NCBI RefSeq assembly: GCF_016785085.1
Contig: NZ_JAENHO010000021.1
Coordinates: forward strand, 45,986 to 109,985
Direction: 5' to 3'
Source of the DNA: Paractinoplanes lichenicola
GTDB lineage: Bacteria > Actinomycetota > Actinomycetes > Mycobacteriales > Micromonosporaceae
Length of the DNA: 64,000 nt
Shown here: one piece after another, positions 49,376 through 58,372 of the stretch
Numbering within the stretch: the first letter of the stretch is position 1
Layout of the letters: each line of letters opens with the position of its first letter
Made by a program: the position numbers and the translations under genes
Notes under the pieces: model-generated
Told to the model about the DNA's origin: nothing
The model's database searches: none
What the model saw: only the letters and a program-made list of their open reading frames with translations

Positions 49376-50575
49376 TCAGCCGCAGCGGAGGAGGCCGGCC
49401 TTCTCCTTCGTCTGCAGGACGTGGCGGGCGGCGTCGTCCACCCGGGAGCGGAAGGACTGATCGGTTTCGGCCTTGTTGATGAGAGCGCCGGCCATCGGGG
49501 CGGCGTCGGAGGCGACGATCGTCAGCACCATGTCGCCCCCTGCGGCGACGAACCGGGTCGCGCGCTGGGCCGGGGAGACGCCGGTGACGGCCCGCGCCGC
49601 CCCGAGGTCGTCCGAGATCACCAGGCCGTCGAAGCCGATCCTCTCCCGGAGCAGGCCGGTGATGATCGGCTTCGAGAAGGCGGCGACCGCGGCGGGGTCG
49701 AGCTTCGGATAGCGCGCCGACGAGATCATCACGGCGGCCGAACCGGCGTCGATGCCCGCCTTGAACGGGGCCATGTAAGGATCGTCGACCGTCGCGACGT
49801 TGTCGGTCGCGCCCGTCGAGACGTCGGTGTTGACGCGGACGCGGCCCAGCCCCGGGAAGTGCTTGAGCGTCGTCAGCACGCCGGCGTCCTGCGAGGCGGG
49901 AACGACCGTGCGGATGGCCGCGGCCACCCGGGCCGGGTCGGAGCCGAACTCCCGGCGGAACGCCCCGATCGGCGGGTTGCCCTCGCCGATGCTCTTCGGG
50001 ACGGTGTCGGCGACCGGGGCCAGGTTGAGGTTCACGCCGATGCCGGTCAGGCGGCGGGCGCTCGCGCGGGTGGTGTCGCGCAGCGTCGCCGGCGAGCCGG
50101 GGCCGAGCCGGAAGGCCGACGGCAGCCGCGGGAAGTCGGGGCCCTTGAGGGTCTGCACGCTGCCGCCCTCCTGGTCGACGGCCACGAGCATCGGCACGGC
50201 CGAGCCTTTCTGCAGGCCGGCGATGTCCGACTTGAGCTGGGCGGCGGTGTGCGTGCTGCGGCCGCGCAGGAAGGCCCCGCCGACGTGATAGCGCCGCAGC
50301 GTGTCACCGGCGCCGCTGGGCGCGTTCACCGCGACGCCGATCATGAGCAGCTGGCCGACGCGTTCGGCCAGGTCGAGCCCGTCCAGGGTCGTGGTGACGC
50401 AGTCCGCGGGCGGAGGCGCAACGGAAGCGGGTGGAGGCGCGGCGGAGGAGGGCAAAGGCGCGGCGGAGGAGGGCGCGGGCGCCGCGGAAGAGGGTGCGGG
50501 CGCGGCGGCCGGGGGATCGCCGGGGGAACAAGCGCCGAGGAGGACGACCGCGGCGACGGCCAGGCTTCGCTTCAT
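49376..50575 (-). CDS. GH3-family lipoprotein, beta-N-acetylhexosaminidase-like (LpqI type)
   Basis: 399 residues from the ATG at 50575. Lipoprotein signal MKRSLAVAAVVLLGAC, then a Pro/Ala/Ser repeat linker (APAPSSAAPAPSSAAPLPSS). GH3 catalytic domain: VDQEGG, LAPVADTVP, LTTLKHFPGLG and nucleophile Asp in GLVISDDLGA. The NagZ-type loop that normally supplies an Asp-His acid/base dyad reads RVRVNTDVSTG here, with no obvious His, so activity or chemistry may differ. Likely acts on wall muropeptides outside the membrane. Confidence 0.88.
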   Translation of the reverse strand: MKRSLAVAAVVLLGACSPGDPPAAAPAPSSAAPAPSSAAPLPSSAAPPPASVAPPPADCVTTTLDGLDLAERVGQLLMIGVAVNAPSGAGDTLRRYHVGGAFLRGRSTHTAAQLKSDIAGLQKGSAVPMLVAVDQEGGSVQTLKGPDFPRLPSAFRLGPGSPATLRDTTRASARRLTGIGVNLNLAPVADTVPKSIGEGNPPIGAFRREFGSDPARVAAAIRTVVPASQDAGVLTTLKHFPGLGRVRVNTDVSTGATDNVATVDDPYMAPFKAGIDAGSAAVMISSARYPKLDPAAVAAFSKPIITGLLRERIGFDGLVISDDLGAARAVTGVSPAQRATRFVAAGGDMVLTIVASDAAPMAGALINKAETDQSFRSRVDDAARHVLQTKEKAGLLRCG

Positions 50576-50646
50576 CGGCGCCCACGCTAGCCAATCCGGG
50601 CACTCCCGCAACCCGGCGTGCCCGGCCGGGGGAGGAGTTGTGAAGA

Positions 50647-51243
50647 TCAGGTGCGCAGGCCGTCGAAGGCCAGCACGGTCACCGCGTCGGCGATCGCCTC
50701 GGCGCCACCGGGCCGGGGCCGATACCACTCGGTGAGGGAGTTGACCATGCCGAGCAGCAGGCGCGCCGCGGTCGGCGGGTCAACATCGGGCCGTACGTCC
50801 CCCTCGGCCTGAGCCTGCTTGACGAGCTCGGTGACCAGCCCGTCGAACTCGCGCCGGCGGGCCAGGGCGTGCTGCTCGGCCTCGGTGTTGCCGCGCACGC
50901 GCAGCAGCACCGTCACGTACTCGAAGCGGTCGGACAGCACGATCACGCTGCGCCGGATCAGCTGCTCGAGTCGTTCGAGGGCGGGGACGTCGAGCGCGCG
51001 CACCTCGTCGGCCGCCTCGAACAGGCCGTCGAGTGCCCGGTCCATCGCCATCTGCAGCAGCTGCTCCTTGCTGGCGATGTGGTGATAGACGCTCGATTTG
51101 GTGATCCCGAGCGCCACCGCGAGGTCGTACATGCTCGTGTAGTCGTAGCCGCGCTCGTTGAACAGCCGCACCGCGACGGCCAGCACGGCATCCTGGTCAT
51201 GACCGGGGCGTCCGCGCCGGCGGGGCGCAGCAGAAGATGCCAT
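50647..51243 (-). CDS. TetR-family regulator of the phenylacetate operon (PaaR-like)
   Basis: 198 residues from the ATG at 51243 (GGGAGCGACA upstream). Helix-turn-helix: HDQDAVLAVAVRLFNERGYDYTSMYDLAVALGITKSSVYHHIASKEQLL. C-terminal domain VTVLLRVRGNTEAEQHALARRREFDGLV typical of acyl-CoA-responsive TetRs. Divergent from paaN with an inverted repeat between, so phenylacetyl-CoA-type derepression is likely. Confidence 0.9.
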   Translation of the reverse strand: MASSAAPRRRGRPGHDQDAVLAVAVRLFNERGYDYTSMYDLAVALGITKSSVYHHIASKEQLLQMAMDRALDGLFEAADEVRALDVPALERLEQLIRRSVIVLSDRFEYVTVLLRVRGNTEAEQHALARRREFDGLVTELVKQAQAEGDVRPDVDPPTAARLLLGMVNSLTEWYRPRPGGAEAIADAVTVLAFDGLRT

Positions 51244-51260
51244 TGTCGCTCCCGGGGTTG

Positions 51261-51290
51261 ATTTACCTACCGAACGGACGGTAGATAAAT
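51261..51290. promoter_or_regulatory. TetR operator upstream of paaN
   Basis: ATTTA-C-CTACCG (51261-51272), AACGGA, CGGTAG-A-TAAAT (51279-51290) is an inverted repeat broken at one position per arm. The ACCG...CGGT core resembles sites of acyl-CoA-sensing TetR proteins. It lies 18 bp before the TetR gene and 28 bp before paaN. Confidence 0.72.
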
Positions 51291-51317
51291 AGGCACGCGA
51301 GCGCAAGGGAGCGCAGG

Positions 51318-52988
51318 ATGACCACCCCCGCCGAGTTCTACGAGACGCATGCCGAACTGCTCGACCAGGCCGTGAAGGCGACCACCGCCCGCGACTACTG
51401 GTCGGCCTTCCCCGAGTCGCCCAGCAAGTCGGTCTACGGCGAGACCGCCGCCGCCGAGGGCCAGCGCGCCTTCCAGGCCCTGCTCGGCGAGCCGTTCCCG
51501 ATCGAGGTGCCCGGCGCCGAGGGCAGCGTCTCCACCGAGCGCTCGCCGTGGGGTCTCGAGCTGGGCGTCAGCTATCCCAAGGCCGACCCCCTGGCCCTGA
51601 TCGCCGCGGCCCGCGCCGCCACCCCGGCCTGGCGCGCCGTCGGGCCGCAGGGCCGGGCCGGGGTCGCCGCCGAGATCATCAAGAGGATCAACGCGCGCAG
51701 CTTCGAGCTCGCGCACGCCGTGCAGCACACCACGGGCCAGGCCTTCGTCATGGCGTTCCAGGCCGGTGGCCCCCACGCGCAGGATCGCGCGCTCGAGGCG
51801 GTGGCCTACGCGCTGGCCGCCACGAGCAGCATCCCGGCCACCTCCGAGTGGAGCAAGCCTCAGCGTGGCGGCGACCCGCTGCGCCTGACCAAGACCAGCA
51901 CGGTCGTCGGCCGCGGCGTCTCCCTGGTCGTCGGCTGCACCACCTTCCCGACGTGGAACAGCTATCCCGGCCTGTTCGCCAGCCTCGTCACGGGCAACCC
52001 GGTGATCGTCAAGCCGCACCCGGGCGCCGTGCTGCCGCTCGCCATCACCGTGCAGATCTGCCGCGAGGTGCTGGCCGAGGCGGGCCAGAGCCCCGACCTG
52101 GTCAGCCTGGCCGTCGAGCAGCCCGGCGACGGCATCGCGGCCACGCTGGCCACCCACCCCGACGTCCGCATCGTCGACTTCACCGGCTCGAGCGAGTTCG
52201 GCAACTGGCTCGAGGCGAACGCCCGCCAGGCCGTGGTCTACACCGAGAAGGCCGGGCTCAACACGGTCGTCGTCGACTCCACCGACGACTACAAGGGATT
52301 GCTGCGCAACCTGTCCTTCTCGCTCTCGCTCTACAGCGGCCAGATGTGCACGACCCCGCAAAACATCCTGGTCCCGGCGGCAGGCATCGAGACCGACGCC
52401 GGTCACCGCAGCGTCGAGGAGTTCGGGGCCGACCTGGCCGCGGCGCTCGACAAGCTGCTCGGCGACCCGGCGCGCGCGGCCGGCACGCTCGGCGCGATCG
52501 TCAACGACGGCGTGCTGGCCCGGCTCACCGAGGCGGCCGGCGCGAGCAGCGTCATCCACCCCACGGCCGAGGTCGCCGACGAGCAAAACCCCGGAGCCAC
52601 AATCCGTACGCCGGTGGTTGTCGGCCTCGACGCCGCCGACGAGAAGGCGTACACGCGGGAGTGGTTCGGTCCGGTCTCGTTCGTGATCACCACCGAGTCG
52701 ACCGAGCACAGCCTGCGCATCCTGGTCGAGACGGTGCGGGCCCACGGCGCGCTCACCGCCCTGGTCCACTCGACCAAGCCCAAGGTGCTGGCCGCGGCCC
52801 GCGAGGCGGCCCTCGACGCGGGGGTGCACCTCGCCGAAAACCTCACGGGCGGCGTGTTCGTCAATCAGACTGCCGCGTTCAGCGACCTGCACGGCTCGGG
52901 GGCCAACCCGGCCGCCACGGCCTCGCTGAGCGACGACCACTTCGTCACCGGCCGGTTCTTCACCCTGCAGTCCCGCCACCACATCTGA
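51318..52988 (+). CDS. paaN: Phenylacetic acid degradation protein PaaN (aldehyde dehydrogenase)
   Basis: 556 residues. Opens with AEFYETHAELLDQAVKATTARDYWSAFPESPSKSVYGE, a PaaN hallmark, followed by an aldehyde-dehydrogenase fold with Cys nucleophile in YSGQMCTTPQN and VDFTGSSEFGNWLE. In actinobacteria PaaN takes the oxidation step served by the dehydrogenase half of PaaZ in enterobacteria; a separate ring-opening hydratase is not seen here. First gene of the operon. Confidence 0.93.
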   Translation: MTTPAEFYETHAELLDQAVKATTARDYWSAFPESPSKSVYGETAAAEGQRAFQALLGEPFPIEVPGAEGSVSTERSPWGLELGVSYPKADPLALIAAARAATPAWRAVGPQGRAGVAAEIIKRINARSFELAHAVQHTTGQAFVMAFQAGGPHAQDRALEAVAYALAATSSIPATSEWSKPQRGGDPLRLTKTSTVVGRGVSLVVGCTTFPTWNSYPGLFASLVTGNPVIVKPHPGAVLPLAITVQICREVLAEAGQSPDLVSLAVEQPGDGIAATLATHPDVRIVDFTGSSEFGNWLEANARQAVVYTEKAGLNTVVVDSTDDYKGLLRNLSFSLSLYSGQMCTTPQNILVPAAGIETDAGHRSVEEFGADLAAALDKLLGDPARAAGTLGAIVNDGVLARLTEAAGASSVIHPTAEVADEQNPGATIRTPVVVGLDAADEKAYTREWFGPVSFVITTESTEHSLRILVETVRAHGALTALVHSTKPKVLAAAREAALDAGVHLAENLTGGVFVNQTAAFSDLHGSGANPAATASLSDDHFVTGRFFTLQSRHHI

Positions 52989-53005
52989 GCACCGGAGGAT
53001 CCACG

Positions 53006-54208
53006 ATGGCTGAGGCCTTCCTCGTCGGCGGCGTCCGCACCCCCCAGGGCAAATACGGCGGCGCGCTCGCCGGTGTGCGCCCCGACGATCTCGCCGGGCT
53101 GGTCGTCCGGCAGGCGGTGGCCCGCGCCGGGGTGCCCGCCGACGAGATCGACGAGGTCGTGCTGGGCGCGGCGAACCAGGCGGGGGAGGACAACCGCAAC
53201 GTGGCCCGCATGGCGGCGCTGCTCGCGGGCCTGCCCGACACGGTCCCGGGTTACACGGTCAACCGGCTCTGCGCCAGCGGCCTGACCGCGATCGTGTCGG
53301 CGGCCAACCAGATCCGGGCCGGCGAGGCCGACCTGATCGTGGCCGGCGGCGTCGAGTCGATGACCCGGGCGCCGTGGGTGATGCAGAAGCCGGGCACCCC
53401 GTGGGCCCGTCCCGGCGAGGTGGTCGACACGTCGCTGGGCTGGCGTTTCACCAACCCGGTGTTCAAGGAGCACGACAAGGGCGCCGGTCGCGGCCCGGAG
53501 GATCGCCGGATCACGCTCAGCATGGGCGAGACGGCCGAGGAGGTGGCCGCGCTCGACGGCATCACCCGGGCCGAGAGCGACGCGTTCGCGCTGCGCAGCC
53601 ACGACCGGGCGATCGCGGCGATCGACGCGGGCCGCTTCGCCGGCGAGATCGTGCCGGTCGGCGACGCGAGCACCGACGAGATCCCGCGCCGCGGTTCCAC
53701 GCTGGAAAAGCTGGGCGGCCTCAAGACGGTCTTCCGAGCCGGTGGCGTCGTCACGGCCGGGTCGTCGTCCCCGCTCAGCGACGGCGCCGCCGCGCTGGTC
53801 GTGGCCAGCCGGGCCGCCGTCGAGCGCTACGGCCTGACCCCGCGCGCCCGCGTGGTCACCGCGGCCAGCGCCGGGGTGCCGCCGCAGCTCATGGGTCTGG
53901 GCCCGGTGCCCGCCACCGAGAAGGCGCTCGACCGGGTGGGCTGGGCGACGACCGACCTCGACGCGGTCGAGCTCAACGAGGCGTTCGCGGTGCAGTCCCT
54001 CGCGGTGATCCGCCGGCTCAAGCTCGACGAGGAGCGGGTCAACGCCGACGGCGGCGCGATCGCGCTCGGCCACCCGCTGGGCTGCTCGGGCGCGCGCATC
54101 ACGGTCACGCTGCTGGGCCGCATGGAGCGCGAGAACGCCCGCCGCGGCCTGGCCACCCTGTGCGTCGGTGTCGGCCAGGGCGTCGCGATGCTGCTGGAAC
54201 GGCCGTGA
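53006..54208 (+). CDS. paaJ: Acetyl-CoA acyltransferase (thiolase) of phenylacetate degradation
   Basis: 400 residues; GGAGG before the ATG at 53006. Thiolase motifs: nucleophile Cys in NRLCASGL, NEAFAVQS, and GGAIALGHPLGCSGAR with the second Cys. In this operon it most likely cleaves 3-oxoadipyl-CoA and its dehydro form (PaaJ/PcaF role). Overlaps the hydratase gene by 4 bp. Confidence 0.9.
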   Translation: MAEAFLVGGVRTPQGKYGGALAGVRPDDLAGLVVRQAVARAGVPADEIDEVVLGAANQAGEDNRNVARMAALLAGLPDTVPGYTVNRLCASGLTAIVSAANQIRAGEADLIVAGGVESMTRAPWVMQKPGTPWARPGEVVDTSLGWRFTNPVFKEHDKGAGRGPEDRRITLSMGETAEEVAALDGITRAESDAFALRSHDRAIAAIDAGRFAGEIVPVGDASTDEIPRRGSTLEKLGGLKTVFRAGGVVTAGSSSPLSDGAAALVVASRAAVERYGLTPRARVVTAASAGVPPQLMGLGPVPATEKALDRVGWATTDLDAVELNEAFAVQSLAVIRRLKLDEERVNADGGAIALGHPLGCSGARITVTLLGRMERENARRGLATLCVGVGQGVAMLLERP

Positions 54209-54933
54209 CGACACTCGCCGTCGAGGAGCTCGACGACCGCGTGGTGGTGACGTTGCAGCGGCCCGAGGCCCGCAACGCCATCAACGCGGCCATGGTCGGC
54301 GAGCTGCACGACGTGTGCGCGGCCCTGGAGGCGAAGCCCCGGCTGCTGCTGATCACCGGCGCCGGGGGCACGTTCGCCGCCGGGGCCGACATCGGCGAGC
54401 TGCGCGACCGCGGCCGCGAGCAGGCCCTGCTGGGCATCAACCGGGGGGTCTTCGACCGGATCGCCAAGCTGCCGCTGCCGGTCGTGGCCGCGGTGGACGG
54501 CTACGCGCTGGGCGGGGGCGCCGAGCTGGCGTACGCGTGCGATGTGCGCCTGGCCTCGCCGGCCGCCGTCTTCGGCAATCCGGAACCGGGACTGGGCATC
54601 CTGGCCGCGGCGGGCGCCTGCTGGCGGCTGCGTGAGCTGCTCGGCGCCTCGGTCGCCAAGCAGGTGCTGCTGGCCGGGCGGCGGCTCGACGCCGACGACG
54701 CGCTGCGGTTCGGGCTGGTGGCCGAGGTGGTGCCGGCCGAGAAGCTGCTCGAGCGCGCGCATGCCGTGCTCGATCGGATGGCCCGTACGGGGGCTCTGGC
54801 TCTGCGCCTCACCAAGCTGGTCGCCGACGGGGGCGGGCACCCGCTGACCGACGACCTGGCCCAGGCGATCCTGTTCGAGTCCGACGAGAAGCGCGCGCGG
54901 ATGGACGCCTTCCTCGCCGGTGGTCGGTCATGA
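54205..54933 (+). CDS. Enoyl-CoA hydratase/isomerase
   Basis: 242 residues from the GTG at 54205. Crotonase fold: oxyanion-hole segments AAGADIGEL and VDGYALGGGAELAYACDVRLAS; NPEPGLGILAAAGACWRL follows. The family Glu in NPE is present. PaaF- or PaaG-like; only one crotonase lies in this operon, so it may serve hydration, isomerisation or both. Overlaps the next gene by 4 bp. Confidence 0.88.
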   Translation: MTTLAVEELDDRVVVTLQRPEARNAINAAMVGELHDVCAALEAKPRLLLITGAGGTFAAGADIGELRDRGREQALLGINRGVFDRIAKLPLPVVAAVDGYALGGGAELAYACDVRLASPAAVFGNPEPGLGILAAAGACWRLRELLGASVAKQVLLAGRRLDADDALRFGLVAEVVPAEKLLERAHAVLDRMARTGALALRLTKLVADGGGHPLTDDLAQAILFESDEKRARMDAFLAGGRS

Positions 54934-55802
54934 GCGCGCCGGTGGCGGTGGTGCCGAAGCTCGTCGCCGTGATCGGCGGCGGGCGGATGGGGGCGGGGAT
55001 CGCGCAGGTCTTCGCCGTCGCGGGCTCGATGGTGGGCCTGGTCGAGCGCGATCCCGCGGCGGCCGCGGCGGCCCGCGACAGGGTGGCCATGGGCCTGCTG
55101 CGGGCCGCGGAGAAGGGCGTTCTCGACGAATCCGCCGACGCGGTGCTCGAACGGCTGCGGCTGGTCGACGACGTGAGCGGGCTGAGCCCCGACACCGATC
55201 TGGTGGTCGAGGCCGTGCCGGAGGACGCCGCCCTCAAGGTCAAGGTGCTGGCGGCGGCCGAGCGGGTCCTGGGCGAGCAGACGGTGCTGGCCAGCAACAC
55301 CAGTTCGCTGTCGATCACCGGCCTGGCCGACGGGCTGCGACGGCCCGAGCGCTTCGTGGGCATGCACTTCTTCAACCCGGTGCCGGCCAGCAAGCTCGTC
55401 GAGATCGTCACCAGCTCGCTCACCGGTGATGCCGCGCGCGAGGCGGCCCGCTCGTGGGTGGCCGGGCTCGGCAAGAGCGAGGTCGTCGTCCGGGATTCGC
55501 CTGGGTTCGCCACCAGCCGGCTCGGGGTGCTGCTCGGCCTCGAGGCGATCCGCATGCTCGAGGAGGGCGTGGCCGACGCCGCCTCGATCGACCGGGCGAT
55601 GGAACTGGGCTATCGCCACCCGATGGGCCCGCTGCGCTCCACCGACCTGGTCGGGCTCGACGTGCGGCTGGCCATCGCCGAGCATCTGCACCGCGAGCTG
55701 GGGGAGCGTTTCGCCCCGCCGCGGCTGCTGCGCGACAAGGTGGCCCGCGGCGAGCTGGGCCGCAAGGCGGGTCAGGGCTTCTTCAGCTGGGAGGCGTCAT
55801 GA
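54930..55802 (+). CDS. paaH: 3-hydroxyacyl-CoA dehydrogenase (PaaH-like)
   Basis: 290 residues. NAD site VIGGGRMGAGIAQVFA; TSSLSITGLADGLRRPERFVGMHFFNPVP includes the His of the catalytic His-Glu pair; C-terminal domain DSPGFATSRLGVLLGLEAIRMLEEGV. Oxidises 3-hydroxyadipyl-CoA in the phenylacetate route. Overlaps paaA by 4 bp. Confidence 0.92.
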   Translation: MSAPVAVVPKLVAVIGGGRMGAGIAQVFAVAGSMVGLVERDPAAAAAARDRVAMGLLRAAEKGVLDESADAVLERLRLVDDVSGLSPDTDLVVEAVPEDAALKVKVLAAAERVLGEQTVLASNTSSLSITGLADGLRRPERFVGMHFFNPVPASKLVEIVTSSLTGDAAREAARSWVAGLGKSEVVVRDSPGFATSRLGVLLGLEAIRMLEEGVADAASIDRAMELGYRHPMGPLRSTDLVGLDVRLAIAEHLHRELGERFAPPRLLRDKVARGELGRKAGQGFFSWEAS

Positions 55803-56725
55803 GTGGTGAGCAGGCATTTACCGCGACGATCGAGAAGGATCAGCGGATCGAGCCCCGCGACTGGATGCCCGACGGCTATCGCGCGACGATGATCCGGCAG
55901 ATCGCGCAGCACGCCCACTCCGAGATCATCGGGATGCAGCCCGAGGGGGCCTGGATCACCCGGGCCCCGTCGTTGCGGCGCAAGGCGATCCTGCTGGCCA
56001 AGGTGCAGGACGAGGCCGGCCACGGGCTCTATCTGTATTCGGCGGCCGAGACGCTGGGCGCCGACCGGGGCGACCTGACCCGCCGGCTCATCGAGGGCCG
56101 CCAGAAGTACTCGTCGATCTTCAACTATCCGACGCTGACGTTCGCCGACGTCGGGGTGATCGGCTGGCTCGTCGACGGGGCCGCGATCTGCAACCAGGTG
56201 CCGCTCTGCCGCAGCTCGTACGGGCCGTACGCGCGGGCGATGATCCGGATCTGCAAGGAGGAGTCGTTCCATCAGCGGCAGGGCTACGAGCTGCTGATGA
56301 CGATGATGCGCGGCACCGAGGCCCAGCGCGAGATGGTGCAGGACGCGGTCAATCGCTGGTGGTGGCCGTCGCTGATGATGTTCGGCCCGCCCGACGGCGA
56401 CTCGCCCAACACGGCCCGGTCGATGGCCTGGAAGATCAAGCGGCACACCAACGACGAGCTCCGGCAGCGGTTCGTCGACATGAGCGTGCCCCAGGCCGAC
56501 GCGCTCGGGGTCCGGCTGCCCGACGACGACCTGCGGTGGAACGCCGACCGCGGGCACTACGACTTCGGCGCGATCGACTGGTCGGAGCTCAAGCGCGTGA
56601 TCGCGGGCGACGGCCCGATGAACGCCGAGCGGATCGCCCACCGGCGGCGGGCCGACGAGGACGGCGCCTGGGTGCGGGAAGCGGCCGCGGCCCACGCGGC
56701 CAAGACACGGGAGGTGCGCGCATGA
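55799..56725 (+). CDS. paaA: Phenylacetyl-CoA 1,2-epoxidase catalytic subunit PaaA
   Basis: 308 residues. Ferritin-like di-iron site from Glu in AHSEIIG, KVQDEAGHG (ExxH), and CKEESFHQRQ (ExxxH). Activates O2 to epoxidise phenylacetyl-CoA together with PaaB, PaaC and the reductase PaaE. Overlaps paaB by 4 bp. Confidence 0.97.
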   Translation: MSGEQAFTATIEKDQRIEPRDWMPDGYRATMIRQIAQHAHSEIIGMQPEGAWITRAPSLRRKAILLAKVQDEAGHGLYLYSAAETLGADRGDLTRRLIEGRQKYSSIFNYPTLTFADVGVIGWLVDGAAICNQVPLCRSSYGPYARAMIRICKEESFHQRQGYELLMTMMRGTEAQREMVQDAVNRWWWPSLMMFGPPDGDSPNTARSMAWKIKRHTNDELRQRFVDMSVPQADALGVRLPDDDLRWNADRGHYDFGAIDWSELKRVIAGDGPMNAERIAHRRRADEDGAWVREAAAAHAAKTREVRA

Positions 56726-57018
56726 GCGGCGAGGTCCGGCACGAGTGGCCGCTGTTCGAGGTGTTCGTGCGGGCCAAGCGCGGCCTCAACCACGTGCATG
56801 TGGGGTCCCTGCGGGCCGCCGACCACGAGATGGCGGTGCATCACGCGCGCGATCTCTACACGCGGCGCAACGAGGGCGTGAGCATCTGGGTGGTGCGCTC
56901 TGACGACGTGGTGGCCTCCGGCCCGGACGAGAAGGACGCGTTCTTCGCGCCCAGCGGCGACAAGGTCTACCGCCACCCGACGTATTACGCCATTCCCGAC
57001 TCGGTCCCGCACATCTGA
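56722..57018 (+). CDS. paaB: Phenylacetyl-CoA epoxidase subunit PaaB
   Basis: 98 residues. EWPLFEVFVRAKRGLNHVHVGSLRAADHEMAVHHARDLYTRRNEGVSIWVV is diagnostic of PaaB, the small subunit that bridges PaaAC heterodimers. Family-standard length. Confidence 0.97.
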   Translation: MSGEVRHEWPLFEVFVRAKRGLNHVHVGSLRAADHEMAVHHARDLYTRRNEGVSIWVVRSDDVVASGPDEKDAFFAPSGDKVYRHPTYYAIPDSVPHI

Positions 57019-57025
57019 GGCCGCC

Positions 57026-57886
57026 ATGTCCTTCGACGATGCCTATCAGGCCCTCACCGATCACGACGACGACGCCCGCTGGGCGTACGGGACGGGTTTC
57101 GCCGACCCGCTGGCCGGGGTGCCGACCGCCCTGCCCGCGGGCGTCGACCCCGCCGACCTGGCCGCGTACTGCCTCATGCTGGGCGACGACGCGCTGATCA
57201 TGTCGCACCGGCTGCAGCAGTGGGTGACCCGCGCACCCGAGCTCGAGGACGAGATGGCGCTGGCCAACATCGCGCTCGACCTGCTCGGCCAGGCCCGCCT
57301 CCTGCTGACCCGGGCGGCGGAGGCAGGGGCCGGTGACAAGAAGAACGAGGACGACCTGGCCTACCTCCGCGGGCCGGAAGACTTCCGGCACGTGCGGCTG
57401 GCCGAGCGCACCGACGCCGACTTCGCCCACCTGATCGCCCGGCTGCTCGTCTTCGCGACGTGGCGCCTGGCGCTGCTCGACCGGCTGGCCGCGAACCCCG
57501 ATCCGGTGCTGGCCGCGATCGGGGCCAAGGGGGTCAAGGAGGTCGCCTACCACCGCGACTACGCGGCCGGTTGGGTCGTGCGCCTGGGCGACGGCACCGA
57601 GCTGTCACACCGGCGCATGCAGGAGGCGGTCGACGCGGTGTGGCCGCTGACCGGCGAGCTGTTCGCCGCGCACGAGGTCGAGCTGCGCGTGGGCGTCGAC
57701 CCGGCCGGGCTGCGCGAGGAGTGCGACGCCGTCTTCGACGAGGTGTTGCGCGTGGCCACCCTGCGCAGCCCGGAATCGACGCCCGGCGCCACAGCGGGCC
57801 GCGACGGCGTGCACGGCGAGGAGCTGACCGAGATCCTCGACGAGCTGCAGGGCCTGGCCCGCGCGACCCCCGGCGGTGTCTGGTGA
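57026..57886 (+). CDS. paaC: Phenylacetyl-CoA epoxidase structural subunit PaaC
   Basis: 286 residues. MLGDDALIMSHRLQQWVTRAPELEDEMALANIALDLLGQARLLL and KEVAYHRDYAAGWVVRLGDGTELSHRRMQ are typical. Ferritin-like relative of PaaA that stabilises it. Its TGA overlaps paaD's GTG. Confidence 0.97.
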   Translation: MSFDDAYQALTDHDDDARWAYGTGFADPLAGVPTALPAGVDPADLAAYCLMLGDDALIMSHRLQQWVTRAPELEDEMALANIALDLLGQARLLLTRAAEAGAGDKKNEDDLAYLRGPEDFRHVRLAERTDADFAHLIARLLVFATWRLALLDRLAANPDPVLAAIGAKGVKEVAYHRDYAAGWVVRLGDGTELSHRRMQEAVDAVWPLTGELFAAHEVELRVGVDPAGLREECDAVFDEVLRVATLRSPESTPGATAGRDGVHGEELTEILDELQGLARATPGGVW

Positions 57887-58371
57887 TCAGCGCGGCCGAG
57901 GTGGCGGCGGCGGTCACCGACCCCGAGCTGCCCTTCCTCACGCTGGCCGACCTGGGCATCCTGCGCGAGGTGCGCGAGACCGGCGACGGCGTCGAGGTCA
58001 CCATCACCCCCACCTATTCGGGCTGCCCGGCTCTGGAGGCCATCGAGTCCGACCTGCGGCGGGCGCTGCACCGCGCCGGATACGAGCGCACGAGCGTACG
58101 GACCTCGCTCGCCCCGGCGTGGACCACCGACTGGATCTCGGCCGAGGGCAAGGCCAAGCTGGCGGCGGCCGGCATCGCCCCGCCCGGCCCCGCGCCCCGG
58201 CGATCGGGGCCGATCCCGCTCACCCTCGGCATCCGGGACGACCAGGTCGCCTGCCCACGCTGTGGCGAGCCGAGCACCGAGCGGCTTGCCGCGTTCGGTG
58301 CGACCGCCTGCCGTGAGCTGCGGCGCTGCCCGGCCTGCCGGGAGCCCTTCGAGCACGTGAAGGAGATCTGA
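57883..58371 (+). CDS. paaD: Iron-sulphur assembly-type protein PaaD
   Basis: 162 residues. N-terminal MIP18/DUF59 domain with TPTYSGCPALEAIESD, C-terminal zinc-ribbon-like pairs CPRCG and CPACREPF. Thought to help mature the iron centres of the epoxidase. GTG start at 57883. Confidence 0.95.
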   Translation: MISAAEVAAAVTDPELPFLTLADLGILREVRETGDGVEVTITPTYSGCPALEAIESDLRRALHRAGYERTSVRTSLAPAWTTDWISAEGKAKLAAAGIAPPGPAPRRSGPIPLTLGIRDDQVACPRCGEPSTERLAAFGATACRELRRCPACREPFEHVKEI

Positions 58372-58372
58372 C

